Source: Acrocarpospora phusangensis
GTDB lineage: Bacteria; Actinomycetota; Actinomycetes; Streptosporangiales; Streptosporangiaceae
Direction: 5' to 3'
DNA: 64,000 bases
Assembly (NCBI RefSeq): GCF_016862995.1
Contig: NZ_BOOA01000018.1
Coordinates: 1-64,000, forward strand
Made by a program: the position numbers and the translations under genes. The notes under the pieces were generated by a model, which made no database searches, was not told where the DNA came from, and worked only from the letters and a program-made list of their open reading frames with translations. Below are positions 43,677 to 52,541 of this stretch, in pieces. Every line of letters begins with the position of its first letter. The stretch's first letter is position 1.

Positions 43677-44495
43677 AATGTCAGTGCCGACACCGTGCTT
43701 GACGTCCACGTTCACGGGGACGAGGCCGGTTGGCCGCTGCTGCTCATCAACCCCACCGCGCAGAACCAACTCGTCTGGACCGCGCTGACGCCTGCTCTCC
43801 GCGACGCCGGCTACCGCATGATCTGCTACGACCACCGAGGGATCGGCGAGTCGCCGCGAGGCCGGGCGGAGATCTCCACGACAGGCCTGGCCCGGGACGC
43901 CGCTTCCCTCCTGGACGCGCTGGGCGTCCAACGCGCTCATGTCGTCGGCTGGTCCCTCGGCTCCGCGGTCGCCCAGGAACTGGCCCTCGCTCGTCCCGAT
44001 CGTGTCGGCTCGCTCGTCCTGTACGGGACGTGGGCGCGCGCCGACGCTTTCCAGCGAGCGGTGTTCACGTCTTTGCGCCATACCTGGGCGACGCGTGACA
44101 TGAACGAGATCATGACCGCCATGGCCGTCGTCTTCTCGCCGGAGCTGATCAACTCTCCCGCGCTGTCTTCGCTCATTGAGCAGGTGCTTCCCGCCATGCC
44201 TGCGACCGAACTGCAGATGGCCACCACGATCGAGCAGTGGGACGCGGATCTGCGCCATGACACCCATGATCGCCTTGGCTCCATCACCGCCCCGACGCTG
44301 GTCATCGCCGGTGAACAGGATTTGCTGACGCCGCCTTGGCAGGCGAAGGCCGTGGCCGACGCGATTCCCGGCGCCGAGCTCGAAATCCTGGACGGCCCCG
44401 GATCCAGCCACGCCCTGGCGTTCGAGCGTCCGGTCGAGTTCCTTTCCCTGGTCCTCGACTTCTTGCTCAGGAACAAGGAGACGTTGCACACGTAA
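43665..44495 (+). CDS. Alpha/beta-fold hydrolase
   Basis: 276 residues. Nucleophile elbow GWSLGS with Ser97, acid GEQDLLTPPW and His in SSHALAFERP complete the triad. The early NPTAQNQLVW and YDHRGIGESP (oxyanion loop) resemble 3-oxoadipate enol-lactonase or haloperoxidase-like enzymes, but the substrate is not readable. Starts at ATG 43665 or 43671; no strong ribosome site. 124 bp after the OsmC gene on the same strand. Confidence 0.88.
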   Translation: MYMINVSADTVLDVHVHGDEAGWPLLLINPTAQNQLVWTALTPALRDAGYRMICYDHRGIGESPRGRAEISTTGLARDAASLLDALGVQRAHVVGWSLGSAVAQELALARPDRVGSLVLYGTWARADAFQRAVFTSLRHTWATRDMNEIMTAMAVVFSPELINSPALSSLIEQVLPAMPATELQMATTIEQWDADLRHDTHDRLGSITAPTLVIAGEQDLLTPPWQAKAVADAIPGAELEILDGPGSSHALAFERPVEFLSLVLDFLLRNKETLHT

Positions 44496-44561
44496 CGTTC
44501 GCGTGTGGCGTGGTGAGTCGCCATAGATGCCATCCACGTGCGGACACCAGCGGATCAAGAT

Positions 44562-45539
44562 CTATATTCGATCGCCGGGGGAGAGGCGCGCATGGGCTTG
44601 CCAGGCTCGGCGGTCGGCGGCCGACCTGCCGTATCTCCCCACCATCTGCAGGGAGGACCAGCCTGCGATCCGCATCAGGTCGTGAGCCGAACCTCCGGCG
44701 TCGAGCCAGTCGTCGGCGAATGTGTGCCGGAACCGGTGGGCGTGCACATTCAGCACGCCGGCCCGCTTGCCGCGCCGCTCCAGCATCTGGCGCACGCCCG
44801 ACTGGGTGAGTCGGCCCTTGGGGCCGAGCCACAGCCAGTCGGAGTCGGATTCGGGGTGCTCTGCCCGCGCACGCAGATAGCGATCCAGGTCTCGGGCGGC
44901 CTTCTTGCCGATCGGCACCAAGAGCGTGTCACCGCCCTTCTGTCGTATTCGCAGTAGTTTCTTGCCGAGCTGGATGTCGGATCTCTCGGGGTCGGTGCTG
45001 TAGCAGAGCCCAGACAGGGACGAGGCGCGCATTCCCGTGTCCATGAAGATCCGCATTATCGCCGTGTCCCGCAGGTCGGTAAAGGTCCTCCCCGAGGCAT
45101 CCTTGAGCAGGCGGGCGAGCTCGTCGGCACTGAAGGTCTCCTCGGCCTCGTCGGGCACGGTGGGCTCGGCGACGTTGGCCATCGGGTGGGGAGGGGTACG
45201 AACTTCCTCGCGGATCAGCCAGCCGAAGTAGGCGCGCAGGTTGCGGTAGTGCTTGTGGACGTTGCCGGCGCTGGAGGACTGAAGGCCGCAGTCGCAGCCG
45301 TTGATATCGCATCCGAGGCGGGCGGCGAGAAGGAAGGCGCGAAACTCTTCGCCGCTCACTTCGTTGATCGTGTCCGGCATGCCATGCTCGGTGAGGAACA
45401 AGCAGAACTTGCGGAGCGTGAGGAGGTAGGAGTCGATGGTGCCGGCCGATCTGTTCGCTGAATCCAGGTCAAGAACGTACGAATCCAGCAGCGCGGCCAC
45501 GCGTGGTGATCTACTCTGGTTGCGCTTTGCCACGGCCAT
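44562..45539 (-). CDS. Tyrosine recombinase (site-specific integrase)
   Basis: 325 residues from ATG 45539; a longer frame starts at 45608. N-terminal SAM-like core-binding domain ([20 protein letters not shown]) and catalytic domain with Arg in [31 protein letters not shown] (His-x-x-Arg) and [16 protein letters not shown] (Tyr, with Trp in the usual His position). [10 protein letters not shown] insert is unusual. The gene starts 82 bp from a CAU tRNA gene and points away from it. No excisionase, replication gene or second attachment copy is visible, so it may be a relic or a resident recombinase. Confidence 0.92.
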   Translation of the reverse strand: MAVAKRNQSRSPRVAALLDSYVLDLDSANRSAGTIDSYLLTLRKFCLFLTEHGMPDTINEVSGEEFRAFLLAARLGCDINGCDCGLQSSSAGNVHKHYRNLRAYFGWLIREEVRTPPHPMANVAEPTVPDEAEETFSADELARLLKDASGRTFTDLRDTAIMRIFMDTGMRASSLSGLCYSTDPERSDIQLGKKLLRIRQKGGDTLLVPIGKKAARDLDRYLRARAEHPESDSDWLWLGPKGRLTQSGVRQMLERRGKRAGVLNVHAHRFRHTFADDWLDAGGSAHDLMRIAGWSSLQMVGRYGRSAADRRAWQAHARLSPGDRI

Positions 45540-45621
45540 AATCCTACGCTGTCGCCTAGGTGTGCGCTTGTGGTACGGTCGCACAGGTTTTAAGTAATGG
45601 CAGGCCAATAGCCTGTTTTGC

Positions 45622-45695
45622 GGGGCGGTAGCTCAGCCGGTCAGAGCATCGGACTCATAATCCGTGGGTCGTGGGTTCAAGTCCCACCCGCCCTA
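45622..45695 (+). tRNA. tRNA with CAU anticodon (Met or Ile2)
   Basis: 74-nt cloverleaf. The acceptor stem pairs 45622-45628 with 45688-45694 (one G-U at the end), discriminator A 45695. D-stem GCTC/GAGC, anticodon loop C-T-CAT-A-A with CAT at 45656-45658, T-stem GTGGG/CCCAC around TTCAAGT. One U-U opposition sits at the top of the anticodon stem. CCA is not encoded. Elongator or initiator Met and lysidine-modified Ile2 cannot be told apart by eye, though the A in place of the 1-72 mismatch argues against initiator. The 201 bp that follow to 45896 show no gene. Confidence 0.92.
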
Positions 45696-45896
45696 CTCCG
45701 CCACACTCGGCCTGACCTGGGGTTTCTCGGTTCTCCTTGGCCTTGCGTCGAGAAGCTGATCCGCACCTGAGCCACTCCACCCGCGACGACGCCGCCTCGA
45801 AGGCACGCTCAGCGAAGTGATCCTTCTTGAGGACCGGAAGTCAGCCGGCAGCCCCGGTGAGACCCCGGCGGGGCGTGCTCATGAACGTCGTCTCTG

Positions 45897-47051
45897 TCAG
45901 GAGGCTACGAGAGCCTGGATGCTGACGGTGGCCGCCCCGCGCGCCCACTCCTCGAAGGGCAGGGGGCGGATGGAGAGCGGGCAGTCGGCGGCGGCGCCGA
46001 ACGCCTGCCGCTGGAAGCCGGCCCGGATGTGCGGCTCGAACAGGTCGTAGGCCGCCAAGCCCTCGCCGGAGACCACTATCCGGGCCGGGCCGACCAGGTT
46101 CGCGACCGCGGCGATGCCGGAGCCGATCGCGTCGCCAGCCCGAGCGAAGACGGCGCCGACCGGGGCGTCGCCAGCTCGGGCCAGCGTCACCGCGTCCTCG
46201 AAAGTAAGCTCCGGCCGTCCGGCGGCCGCCCGGGCCTGCCGGACGATGGCGTCGGCGCCGGCGATCGCCTCGACGCAGCCGCGGCTCCCGCAGTGGCAGG
46301 CCGGGCCGTTCACGTCGATGCCGATATGGCCGATCTCGCCGGCCACGCCGTGTGAGCCGGAGACGAGGCTGCCGCCGACGACCAGGCCGCAGCCGATGCC
46401 CGCGCCGACGGTCACGAGGGCGAACGACTCAGCGCCGACGCCCTCGCCGAACCAGTGCTCGGCGGTGGTCAGTGCCTTCACGTCGTTCTCCACGGTGACG
46501 GCGAGGCCGGTGATCTTCTCCGCCCGTTCCCGCAGGGGCAGGTCGTGCCAGCGCAGGAACGGCGAGTACCGCACCAGACCGGTGGAGCGGTCGACGTCGC
46601 CGGAGACGGCCAGCCCAAGCCGGCGGGTGCGGGCCCGGTAATCGCTGGGACTGTCAAGTAATTCGTCGACGAGCTCGCCCAGCTGGGTGAGGACGTGGTC
46701 GACGTCGGGCGCCGAGAGTCGCCGGTGGGCCGCGGTGCGGACCCCGGCGCGAAGGTCGCAGACCACGCCGATCAGCTCGTCACCGGTGATCTTCACGCCC
46801 ACGAAGAACTCGCGGTCGGCCCGGATGGCCAGCGGGCTGGCCGGCCGCCCGGCGCCCGGCCCGGTCCGCTCGGTCGCGGCCAGCTCCTCCAGGTAGCCCA
46901 TCTCGATGAGCGGACGCGCCGCTTTGGTGACGGCGGCGGAGGACAGGCCGAGCCGACGGGCGAGGGCGACGCGGCTGATCGGGCCCTCGGTCAACACGGT
47001 GGTGAACACCGCCGTGACTGCGGGCGCTACGGCGTCAGCCTCGGGAAACAT
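45897..47051 (-). CDS. ROK-family transcriptional repressor
   Basis: 384 residues. N-terminal winged helix (ISRVALARRLGLSSAAVTKA, ARPLIEMGYLEEL), then a sugar-kinase-like ROK domain: VGVKITGDELIGVVCDL, VTVGAGIGCGLVVGGSLVSG, HGVAGEIGHIGIDVNGPACH and the zinc motif CHCGSRGCVEAIAG. Such proteins (NagC/XylR type) bind a sugar and release DNA. It diverges from the alpha-galactosidase operon, with a 30-bp site between them that is repeated exactly 11 kb away ahead of the transporter/GH27 pair, so it very likely controls both. Confidence 0.93.
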   Translation of the reverse strand: MFPEADAVAPAVTAVFTTVLTEGPISRVALARRLGLSSAAVTKAARPLIEMGYLEELAATERTGPGAGRPASPLAIRADREFFVGVKITGDELIGVVCDLRAGVRTAAHRRLSAPDVDHVLTQLGELVDELLDSPSDYRARTRRLGLAVSGDVDRSTGLVRYSPFLRWHDLPLRERAEKITGLAVTVENDVKALTTAEHWFGEGVGAESFALVTVGAGIGCGLVVGGSLVSGSHGVAGEIGHIGIDVNGPACHCGSRGCVEAIAGADAIVRQARAAAGRPELTFEDAVTLARAGDAPVGAVFARAGDAIGSGIAAVANLVGPARIVVSGEGLAAYDLFEPHIRAGFQRQAFGAAADCPLSIRPLPFEEWARGAATVSIQALVAS

Positions 47052-47067
47052 GACCGAAATCTAAGCT

Positions 47068-47097
47068 CAATAATTTCCTTCGTCAAGTATTGATTTG
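47068..47097. promoter_or_regulatory. ROK operator, copy 1
   Basis: 30 bases identical to 58196-58225. Its first 25 bases form an interrupted palindrome: CAATA (47068-47072) and TATTG (47088-47092), with TT/AA and C/G matches inside. Identity weakens but persists outward: AAACATG-n-CCGAAA on the left, including the ROK start codon region, and CCTACGCTCG on the right. It covers the -35 box of the rightward promoter, consistent with repression. Confidence 0.8.
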
Positions 47098-47119
47098 GCC
47101 GCGAGCGCGGACCTACGCT
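47090..47119 (+). promoter_or_regulatory. Promoter of the alpha-galactosidase operon
   Basis: TTGATT (47090-47095), 18-base spacer, TACGCT (47114-47119). The same boxes and spacing occur at 58218-58247. The -35 box lies inside the ROK site. Confidence 0.55.
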
Positions 47120-47166
47120 CGCTGCACTCACCGCCCACGCTCTCACGATCACGACCGAGGAACCAG

Positions 47167-49263
47167 ATGTCCCCCCTGCTGTTCGATCCCCGCCGGCGCC
47201 TGTGGCTGCTGCGTACCCCGTCCACGTCGTACGCCGTACGGATCGACGAGGACGACACCGTGCGGCACGTGCACTGGGGCGGGGCCCTGACCCTGGCGCA
47301 GGCTCGGGAGCTGGCCGAGCGCACCCCGGCGGCGGGCAGCAGCTTCGACGCCGTGGGCGGGGCGGAGGAGCTGGCCGTGGAGGGCGGCGCGCGCTTCGGG
47401 CCGCCCGGCCTTCAGGTGCGCTTCGCCGACGGCACTCGCGCCGTCGAGTGGCGCTACGCCGGCCACGACGCCGCGGACGGCCGGCTGAGCATCCACCTGG
47501 ACGACCGGCACTACCCGCTGCGTGTCACCCTGCATTACCGGGTGCACGAGGACAGCGACATGATCGAGCGGTGGACCACCGTCGAGAACCGCGACGAGCG
47601 GCTCCCGATCACCGTGCAGCGCTGCGACAGCGCGGCGTGGACCCTGCCGTGCCGGGGCGGCTACCGGGTGAGCCACCTGGTCGGCGGCTGGAACAGCGAG
47701 TTCCGGCTGCGCCGGGCCGAGGTCGCCACCGCCGAGACGGTTTTCACCAGCCGGCGCGGCATGACCAGCCACCAGGCCAACCCCTGGCTGGCCTTCGACG
47801 ACGGCACGGCCGGCGAGGAGCACGGTGAGGTGTGGAGCACCGCGCTGGCCTGGAGCGGCAGCTGGCGGATCACCCTGCACCGCGACCCGGCCGGCCGTAC
47901 GACGTGGACCGGCGGCCACGGTCACGAGGGGCTCACCTGGTCGCTCGCGCCCGGCGAGACCCTCAGCACGCCGGTCTTCGCCGGCCTGTTCACCGCCGGC
48001 GGGTTCGGCGCGGCCAGCCGGGCCTGGCACGCGTACGTCGCCAGGCACGTGCTCCCGCACCCCGAGGAGCTGCGGCCGGTGCTCTACAACTCGTGGGAGG
48101 CGACGGGTTTCGACGTCGACGAGGCGGGCCAGCGGGCGCTGGCCGCGCTGGCCGCGCGGATCGGCGTCGAGCTGTTCGTGGTGGATGACGGCTGGTTCGG
48201 CGGCCGCGTCAGCGACCACGCCGGCCTCGGCGACTGGACGCCCAACCCGGACCGCTTCCCCCGCGGCCTGCGGCCGCTCTCCGCCGAGGTGCACCGGCTC
48301 GGTATGCGATTCGGGCTGTGGGTCGAGCCGGAGATGGTCAACCCCGACAGCGACCTCTACCGGGCGCATCCGGACTGGGTGCTGCACATGGCCAACCGCG
48401 AACGTACCGAGATGCGGCACCAGCTCGTGCTCAACCTCGCCCGGCCGGACACCGCCGCCTGGGCCCACGCCTGGCTCGACCGGCTGGTGGCGGAACACGA
48501 CATCGACTTTCTCAAATGGGACGCCAACCGGCCGTTCACCGAGGCCGGCTGGCCTGGCGACGCCGACCCCGACCGATTGTGGATCGAGCACACGCGGTCG
48601 GTCTACCGGATCATGGATCGGCTGCGCGCCGATCACCCCGGTCTGCGGATCGAGGCGTGCGCCGGCGGCGGCGGGCGTGCCGATCTGGGCATCCTCGCCC
48701 GCACCGACCAGATCTGGACCTCGGACAACACCGACCCCGTCGACCGGATCGCCATCCAGCACGGCTTCAGCCAGCTCTTCCCGGCCCAGGTCATGGGCGC
48801 GTGGGTGACCGACAGCCCAAACGTGGCCACCGGCAGGAAGACCCCGTTGCGTTTCCGGTTCCATGTCGCCATGGCCGGGGCGCTGGGTGTCGGCGGCGAC
48901 CTCACCACGTGGACCGAGGACGAGCTCAAGGAGGCCGCCGGGCTGATCGCCACCTACAAGCGCATCCGGCCGGCGGTCCAGCACGGCACGGCGTACCGGC
49001 TTACCGGGGAGGGCGCCCTGACGGCGGTGGGATTCGCGCACGAGAACCAGTTCGTGGTGCTCGCCTGGTGCCCGTCGCGCCCGTACGGCCGTCAACCCGC
49101 CCCGCTGCGGCTGACCGCGCTCGACCCCGGCGCCACCTACCGGGATCCGGACACCGGCGCCACCTACTCCGGAGCCGTCCTGCTGCAGTCCGGCCTTCCC
49201 CTCCACCTGCCCGAGGGCGACCATGCCAGCGCCCTCGTCCAGCTCATCCGCATCGAGGACTGA
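47167..49263 (+). CDS. GH36 alpha-galactosidase, cytoplasmic
   Basis: 698 residues from ATG 47167 (MSPLLFDPRRRLWLLRTPST). N-terminal beta-supersandwich to about residue 310, then the catalytic barrel with YNSWEATGFDVDEAGQ, VDDGWFGGR, LKWDANR (nucleophile Asp452) and WTSDNTDP (acid/base Asp520), and a C-terminal sandwich. The GH36 family releases terminal alpha-galactose from oligosaccharides such as melibiose and raffinose. No signal peptide, so it acts on imported sugars. First gene of a four-enzyme operon; 3 bases before the esterase gene. Confidence 0.93.
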   Translation: MSPLLFDPRRRLWLLRTPSTSYAVRIDEDDTVRHVHWGGALTLAQARELAERTPAAGSSFDAVGGAEELAVEGGARFGPPGLQVRFADGTRAVEWRYAGHDAADGRLSIHLDDRHYPLRVTLHYRVHEDSDMIERWTTVENRDERLPITVQRCDSAAWTLPCRGGYRVSHLVGGWNSEFRLRRAEVATAETVFTSRRGMTSHQANPWLAFDDGTAGEEHGEVWSTALAWSGSWRITLHRDPAGRTTWTGGHGHEGLTWSLAPGETLSTPVFAGLFTAGGFGAASRAWHAYVARHVLPHPEELRPVLYNSWEATGFDVDEAGQRALAALAARIGVELFVVDDGWFGGRVSDHAGLGDWTPNPDRFPRGLRPLSAEVHRLGMRFGLWVEPEMVNPDSDLYRAHPDWVLHMANRERTEMRHQLVLNLARPDTAAWAHAWLDRLVAEHDIDFLKWDANRPFTEAGWPGDADPDRLWIEHTRSVYRIMDRLRADHPGLRIEACAGGGGRADLGILARTDQIWTSDNTDPVDRIAIQHGFSQLFPAQVMGAWVTDSPNVATGRKTPLRFRFHVAMAGALGVGGDLTTWTEDELKEAAGLIATYKRIRPAVQHGTAYRLTGEGALTAVGFAHENQFVVLAWCPSRPYGRQPAPLRLTALDPGATYRDPDTGATYSGAVLLQSGLPLHLPEGDHASALVQLIRIED

Positions 49264-49266
49264 CCC

Positions 49267-50223
49267 ATGGCCTTCTTCGACCTTCCCCTCGCCCAGCTGC
49301 GCGACTACCGCCCGGCCCTCGACCAGCCGGACGACTTCGACGCCTTCTGGTCGCGCACGCTCACCGCCGCCCGCAAGCACGACCTGGCGGCCGAGGTGAC
49401 GCCCTACGACGCGCTGCTGCCCGGGGTGCGCGTCTCCGACGTGCGGTTCAGCGGGTACGACGGGCAGCGGGTGGCCGCCTGGCTCGTCGAGCCCGCCATC
49501 GGCGACCGGCCGCTGCCGTGCGTCGTGCAGTTCATCGGGTACGGCGGCGGGCGCGGGCGGCCGCACGAATGGCTGCTGTGGCCGGCCGCGGGCTATGCCG
49601 TGCTCGTGGTGGACTCGCGCGGCCAGGGCGACGGCGACACCCCCGACCTGCCCGGCGACAACACGCCACACCATAACGGCCTGATGACGCGCGGCGTGCT
49701 CGACCCCGAGACGTACTACTACCGCCGGCTGTTCACCGACGCGGTACGGGCGGTGGACCTGGCGTCCACCCTCCCCGCTGTGGACCCCGGCCGCATCGTG
49801 GTGGCCGGCGCGAGCCAGGGCGGCGGCATCGCGCAGGCGGTGGCCGGCCTGCACCGCCAGGTCCGGGCCGCGCTGATCGACGTGCCGTTCCTGACCTGCT
49901 TCCGGCGGGCCACCGAGATCACCGACTCGTACCCGTACCAGGAGCTGTCGAACTTCTGCGCGGCCAACCGCGACCGCGTCGAGCAGGTCTTCCACACTCT
50001 GGGGTACTTCGACGGCGGGCACTTCGCCGCCCGGGCCACCGCGCCGGCGTTGTACTCCGTCGGTCTCATGGACGACGTGTGCCCGCCGTCCACGGTCTTC
50101 GCCGCCTACAACCACTACGCGGGGCCGAAGCGGATGCAGGTCTGGCCGTACAACCGGCACGAGGGCGGCGGGTCGTTCCAGACGCCGGTCCAGCTGCCGT
50201 GGCTTCGCGATCAGCTGGCCTGA
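49267..50223 (+). CDS. CE7 acetyl-xylan esterase / cephalosporin C deacetylase-like
   Basis: 318 residues. DDFDAFWSRTLTAARKHDLA and the late Ser183 in GASQGGG, Asp in GLMDDVCPPST and His in NRHEGGG are the CE7 triad. DSRGQGDGDT and the hexamer-forming beta-interface segment (HNGLMTRGVLDPETYYYRRL) are diagnostic. Members remove acetyl groups from small acetylated sugars inside the cell. Within this operon it probably de-acetylates imported oligosaccharides before the glycosidases act. Confidence 0.93.
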   Translation: MAFFDLPLAQLRDYRPALDQPDDFDAFWSRTLTAARKHDLAAEVTPYDALLPGVRVSDVRFSGYDGQRVAAWLVEPAIGDRPLPCVVQFIGYGGGRGRPHEWLLWPAAGYAVLVVDSRGQGDGDTPDLPGDNTPHHNGLMTRGVLDPETYYYRRLFTDAVRAVDLASTLPAVDPGRIVVAGASQGGGIAQAVAGLHRQVRAALIDVPFLTCFRRATEITDSYPYQELSNFCAANRDRVEQVFHTLGYFDGGHFAARATAPALYSVGLMDDVCPPSTVFAAYNHYAGPKRMQVWPYNRHEGGGSFQTPVQLPWLRDQLA

Positions 50224-50231
50224 GGAGTCCG

Positions 50232-52541
50232 ATGCCTTCCACCGTTCTCTGCTACGACCGGCCCGCCGAGCGCTGGTTCGAAGCGTTGCCGATCGGCAAC
50301 GGCCGGCTCGGCGGCATGGTCTACGGGGGCGTGGGCACCGAGAGCGTCCGGCTGTCCGAGTCGACCGCGTGGTCGGGGGCGCCCTCGGCCACCGACGTGA
50401 GCCCCACGGCGCTCAGCATGTTGCCGGCCGTGCGGCGGCTGCTGTTCGAAGGCCGGCAAGCCGAGGCCCAGCGGCTGGCCGAGGAGCACCTGCTCGGCCG
50501 GCCGACATCGTTCGGCACCAACCTGCCGCTCCCTCGGCTGCGGCTGGATTTCGGCGGCGGCGTGTGCCGCGACTACCGTCGCCGGCTGGACCTCGGCGAC
50601 GGTGTCGTCCGGGTCGAGTTCGAACAGGACGGCATCCATCACCTGCGGGAGGTCCTCGCCTCCCATCCCCACGGGGTCATCGCGCTGCGCCTCACGGCTG
50701 ACCGTCCCGGCGCGGTCAGCTTCACGGCCGGCCTGGACGACAGCGTGCTGCCCGGCGAGGTGACGACCACCGCGTCCGGCGTCGCGTTCAGCGGCCACGC
50801 GGTCGAATCGCTGCACAGCGACGGAAACCGGGGCGCCGCCGTCGAGGTCCGCGTCCGGATCGAGGCCGAGGGCGGAACGCTGCGCCGCGACACCGGCACC
50901 GGCACCGGCACCGGCACCGGCACGGTCGCCGTCACCGGCGCGGACGCGGCCGTCGTGCTGGTCGCGGTCGGCACGGACTGGGCCGGCGACGACCCGGCCG
51001 ACCGGGCGGAGAGGCTGATCGCCTCGGCCGCCGGGGCCGGCTACGACGTGGTGCGCGCCGCGCACGTCGAGGACCACCGCCGCCTGATGGGCCGGGTGTC
51101 GATCGACCTCGGCGAGCCGGTCGACCTGCCCACCGACCTGCGCCGGGAACGCCTCGCCCGCGGCGAGCGCGACGACGACCTGATCGCCCTGTACTTCCAG
51201 TACGGCCGCTACCTCACCATCGCCGGCTCCCGGGAGGACTCACCCCTGCCGCTCGCCTTGCAGGGAGTGTGGAACGACGGGCTCGCCAGCACCTCGGGCT
51301 GGAGCGACGACTTCCACCTCGACATCAACACCCAGCAGAACTACTGGGCCGCCGAACCGGCCAACCTCGCCGAATGCCACACCCCGCTGGTCCGGTTCCT
51401 CCAGCGGCTCGCCGAGCACGGCCGGGACACCGCCGAGCGGATGTACGGCGCGGACGGCTGGGTCGCGCACACGGTCACCAACGCCTGGGGCTACACCGCA
51501 CCGGGTGGCGGCATGGGCTGGGGCATGAACGTCACCGGCGGCTTCTGGCTCGCCCTGCAACTGTGGGAGCACTACGAGTACCAGCCCGACGACGAGTTCC
51601 TCCGCGAGGAGGCCTACCCCGTTCTCCGCGACGCCGCGCTGTTCCTGCTCTCCTACCTGGTGCCTCATCCGGCCCACGGCTGGCTCGTGGCCGGCCCCTC
51701 CGACTCACCGGAGAACTGGTACCTGGCGCCGGACGGCACACCGTGCTCGATCGCGATGGGCAACACCGTCGACCGCGTCTTCGCCGAGGCGATCCTGCGG
51801 ATCTGCCACCAGGCCGCCACCGTCCTGGACCTCGACCCTGACCTTCGCGAGCGCGTCGCCGCCGCCCGGGAAAGGCTGTCGCCGTTCCGGATCGGCCGGC
51901 ACGGTCAGCTGCGGGAGTGGCTGGACGACGCCGAGGAGGCGGTTCCCGAACACCGGCACACCTCACACCTGTGCGCGGTGTTTCCCGAGCGGCAGATCAC
52001 GCCGCGGCGCACGCCTGAGCTCGCCCGTGCCGCCGAGGTCGTCCTGGAACGCCGGCAGGCGGCGCCGGGCTGGGAGCAGACCGAGTGGGTGGAGGCGAGC
52101 TTCGCCGCCTACTACGCCCGTCTGCTCGACGGCGAGAAGGCGCTGGCCCACCTCACCAGGTTGATCACCGACGCCAGCGAGGCGAACCTGCTCAGCTACT
52201 CCGTCGGCGGTGTCGCCGGCGCCGAGCAGAACATCTACTCCTTCGACGGCAACGCCGGCGGCACCGCCGCGATCGCCGAGATGCTGCTGCAGTCCGACGG
52301 TGAGGAGGTCGAGCTGCTGCCGGCGCTGCCGTCCGCCTGGCGCGACGGCTCGGTCCGCGGGCTGCGCGCCCGCGGCGGCTTCACGGTCGACCTGGCCTGG
52401 CGGGACGGGCGACTGCGCCAGGCACGGATCCAGTGCGACAGGGCGGCGCGCACCCGCGTCCGCTATCGCGAGGCCACCATCGAGGTCGCCTGCCATCCGG
52501 CGGAAGGACTCATCCTTGAGGAGCGCCACTTCACGACCTGA
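50232..52541 (+). CDS. GH95 alpha-L-fucosidase/alpha-L-galactosidase
   Basis: 769 residues from ATG 50232, 6 bases after GAGGAG. N-terminal beta domain (WFEALPIGNGRLGGMVYGGV), helical barrel with DINTQQNYWAAEPANLAECH (Asn residues that assist the base), AGPSDSPENWYL (general acid Glu494) and EHRHTSHLCAVFPERQITPR. GH95 enzymes invert alpha-1,2-L-fucosyl or alpha-L-galactosyl linkages. No signal peptide. Residues about 221-230 are a TG dipeptide run from a five-unit microsatellite. The 3' end overlaps the GH110 start. Confidence 0.9.
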   Translation: MPSTVLCYDRPAERWFEALPIGNGRLGGMVYGGVGTESVRLSESTAWSGAPSATDVSPTALSMLPAVRRLLFEGRQAEAQRLAEEHLLGRPTSFGTNLPLPRLRLDFGGGVCRDYRRRLDLGDGVVRVEFEQDGIHHLREVLASHPHGVIALRLTADRPGAVSFTAGLDDSVLPGEVTTTASGVAFSGHAVESLHSDGNRGAAVEVRVRIEAEGGTLRRDTGTGTGTGTGTVAVTGADAAVVLVAVGTDWAGDDPADRAERLIASAAGAGYDVVRAAHVEDHRRLMGRVSIDLGEPVDLPTDLRRERLARGERDDDLIALYFQYGRYLTIAGSREDSPLPLALQGVWNDGLASTSGWSDDFHLDINTQQNYWAAEPANLAECHTPLVRFLQRLAEHGRDTAERMYGADGWVAHTVTNAWGYTAPGGGMGWGMNVTGGFWLALQLWEHYEYQPDDEFLREEAYPVLRDAALFLLSYLVPHPAHGWLVAGPSDSPENWYLAPDGTPCSIAMGNTVDRVFAEAILRICHQAATVLDLDPDLRERVAAARERLSPFRIGRHGQLREWLDDAEEAVPEHRHTSHLCAVFPERQITPRRTPELARAAEVVLERRQAAPGWEQTEWVEASFAAYYARLLDGEKALAHLTRLITDASEANLLSYSVGGVAGAEQNIYSFDGNAGGTAAIAEMLLQSDGEEVELLPALPSAWRDGSVRGLRARGGFTVDLAWRDGRLRQARIQCDRAARTRVRYREATIEVACHPAEGLILEERHFTT
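50892..50921 (+). repeat. ACCGGC microsatellite, 5 units
   Basis: Five perfect hexamers inside the GH95 gene, encoding Thr-Gly five times in a surface loop between beta strands. Hexamer steps keep the frame, so length changes would be tolerated. Confidence 0.9.

Noticed and set aside
44496-45895. Boundaries of an integrated element using the tRNA gene
   Set aside because: I found no second copy of the tRNA 3' end or other attachment repeat in the window, and no other element genes.
47149-50160. 1003-codon minus-strand open frame
   Set aside because: Shadow of the GH36 and CE7 genes; composition is repetitive Arg, Gly, Val and His and it has no fold-like pattern.
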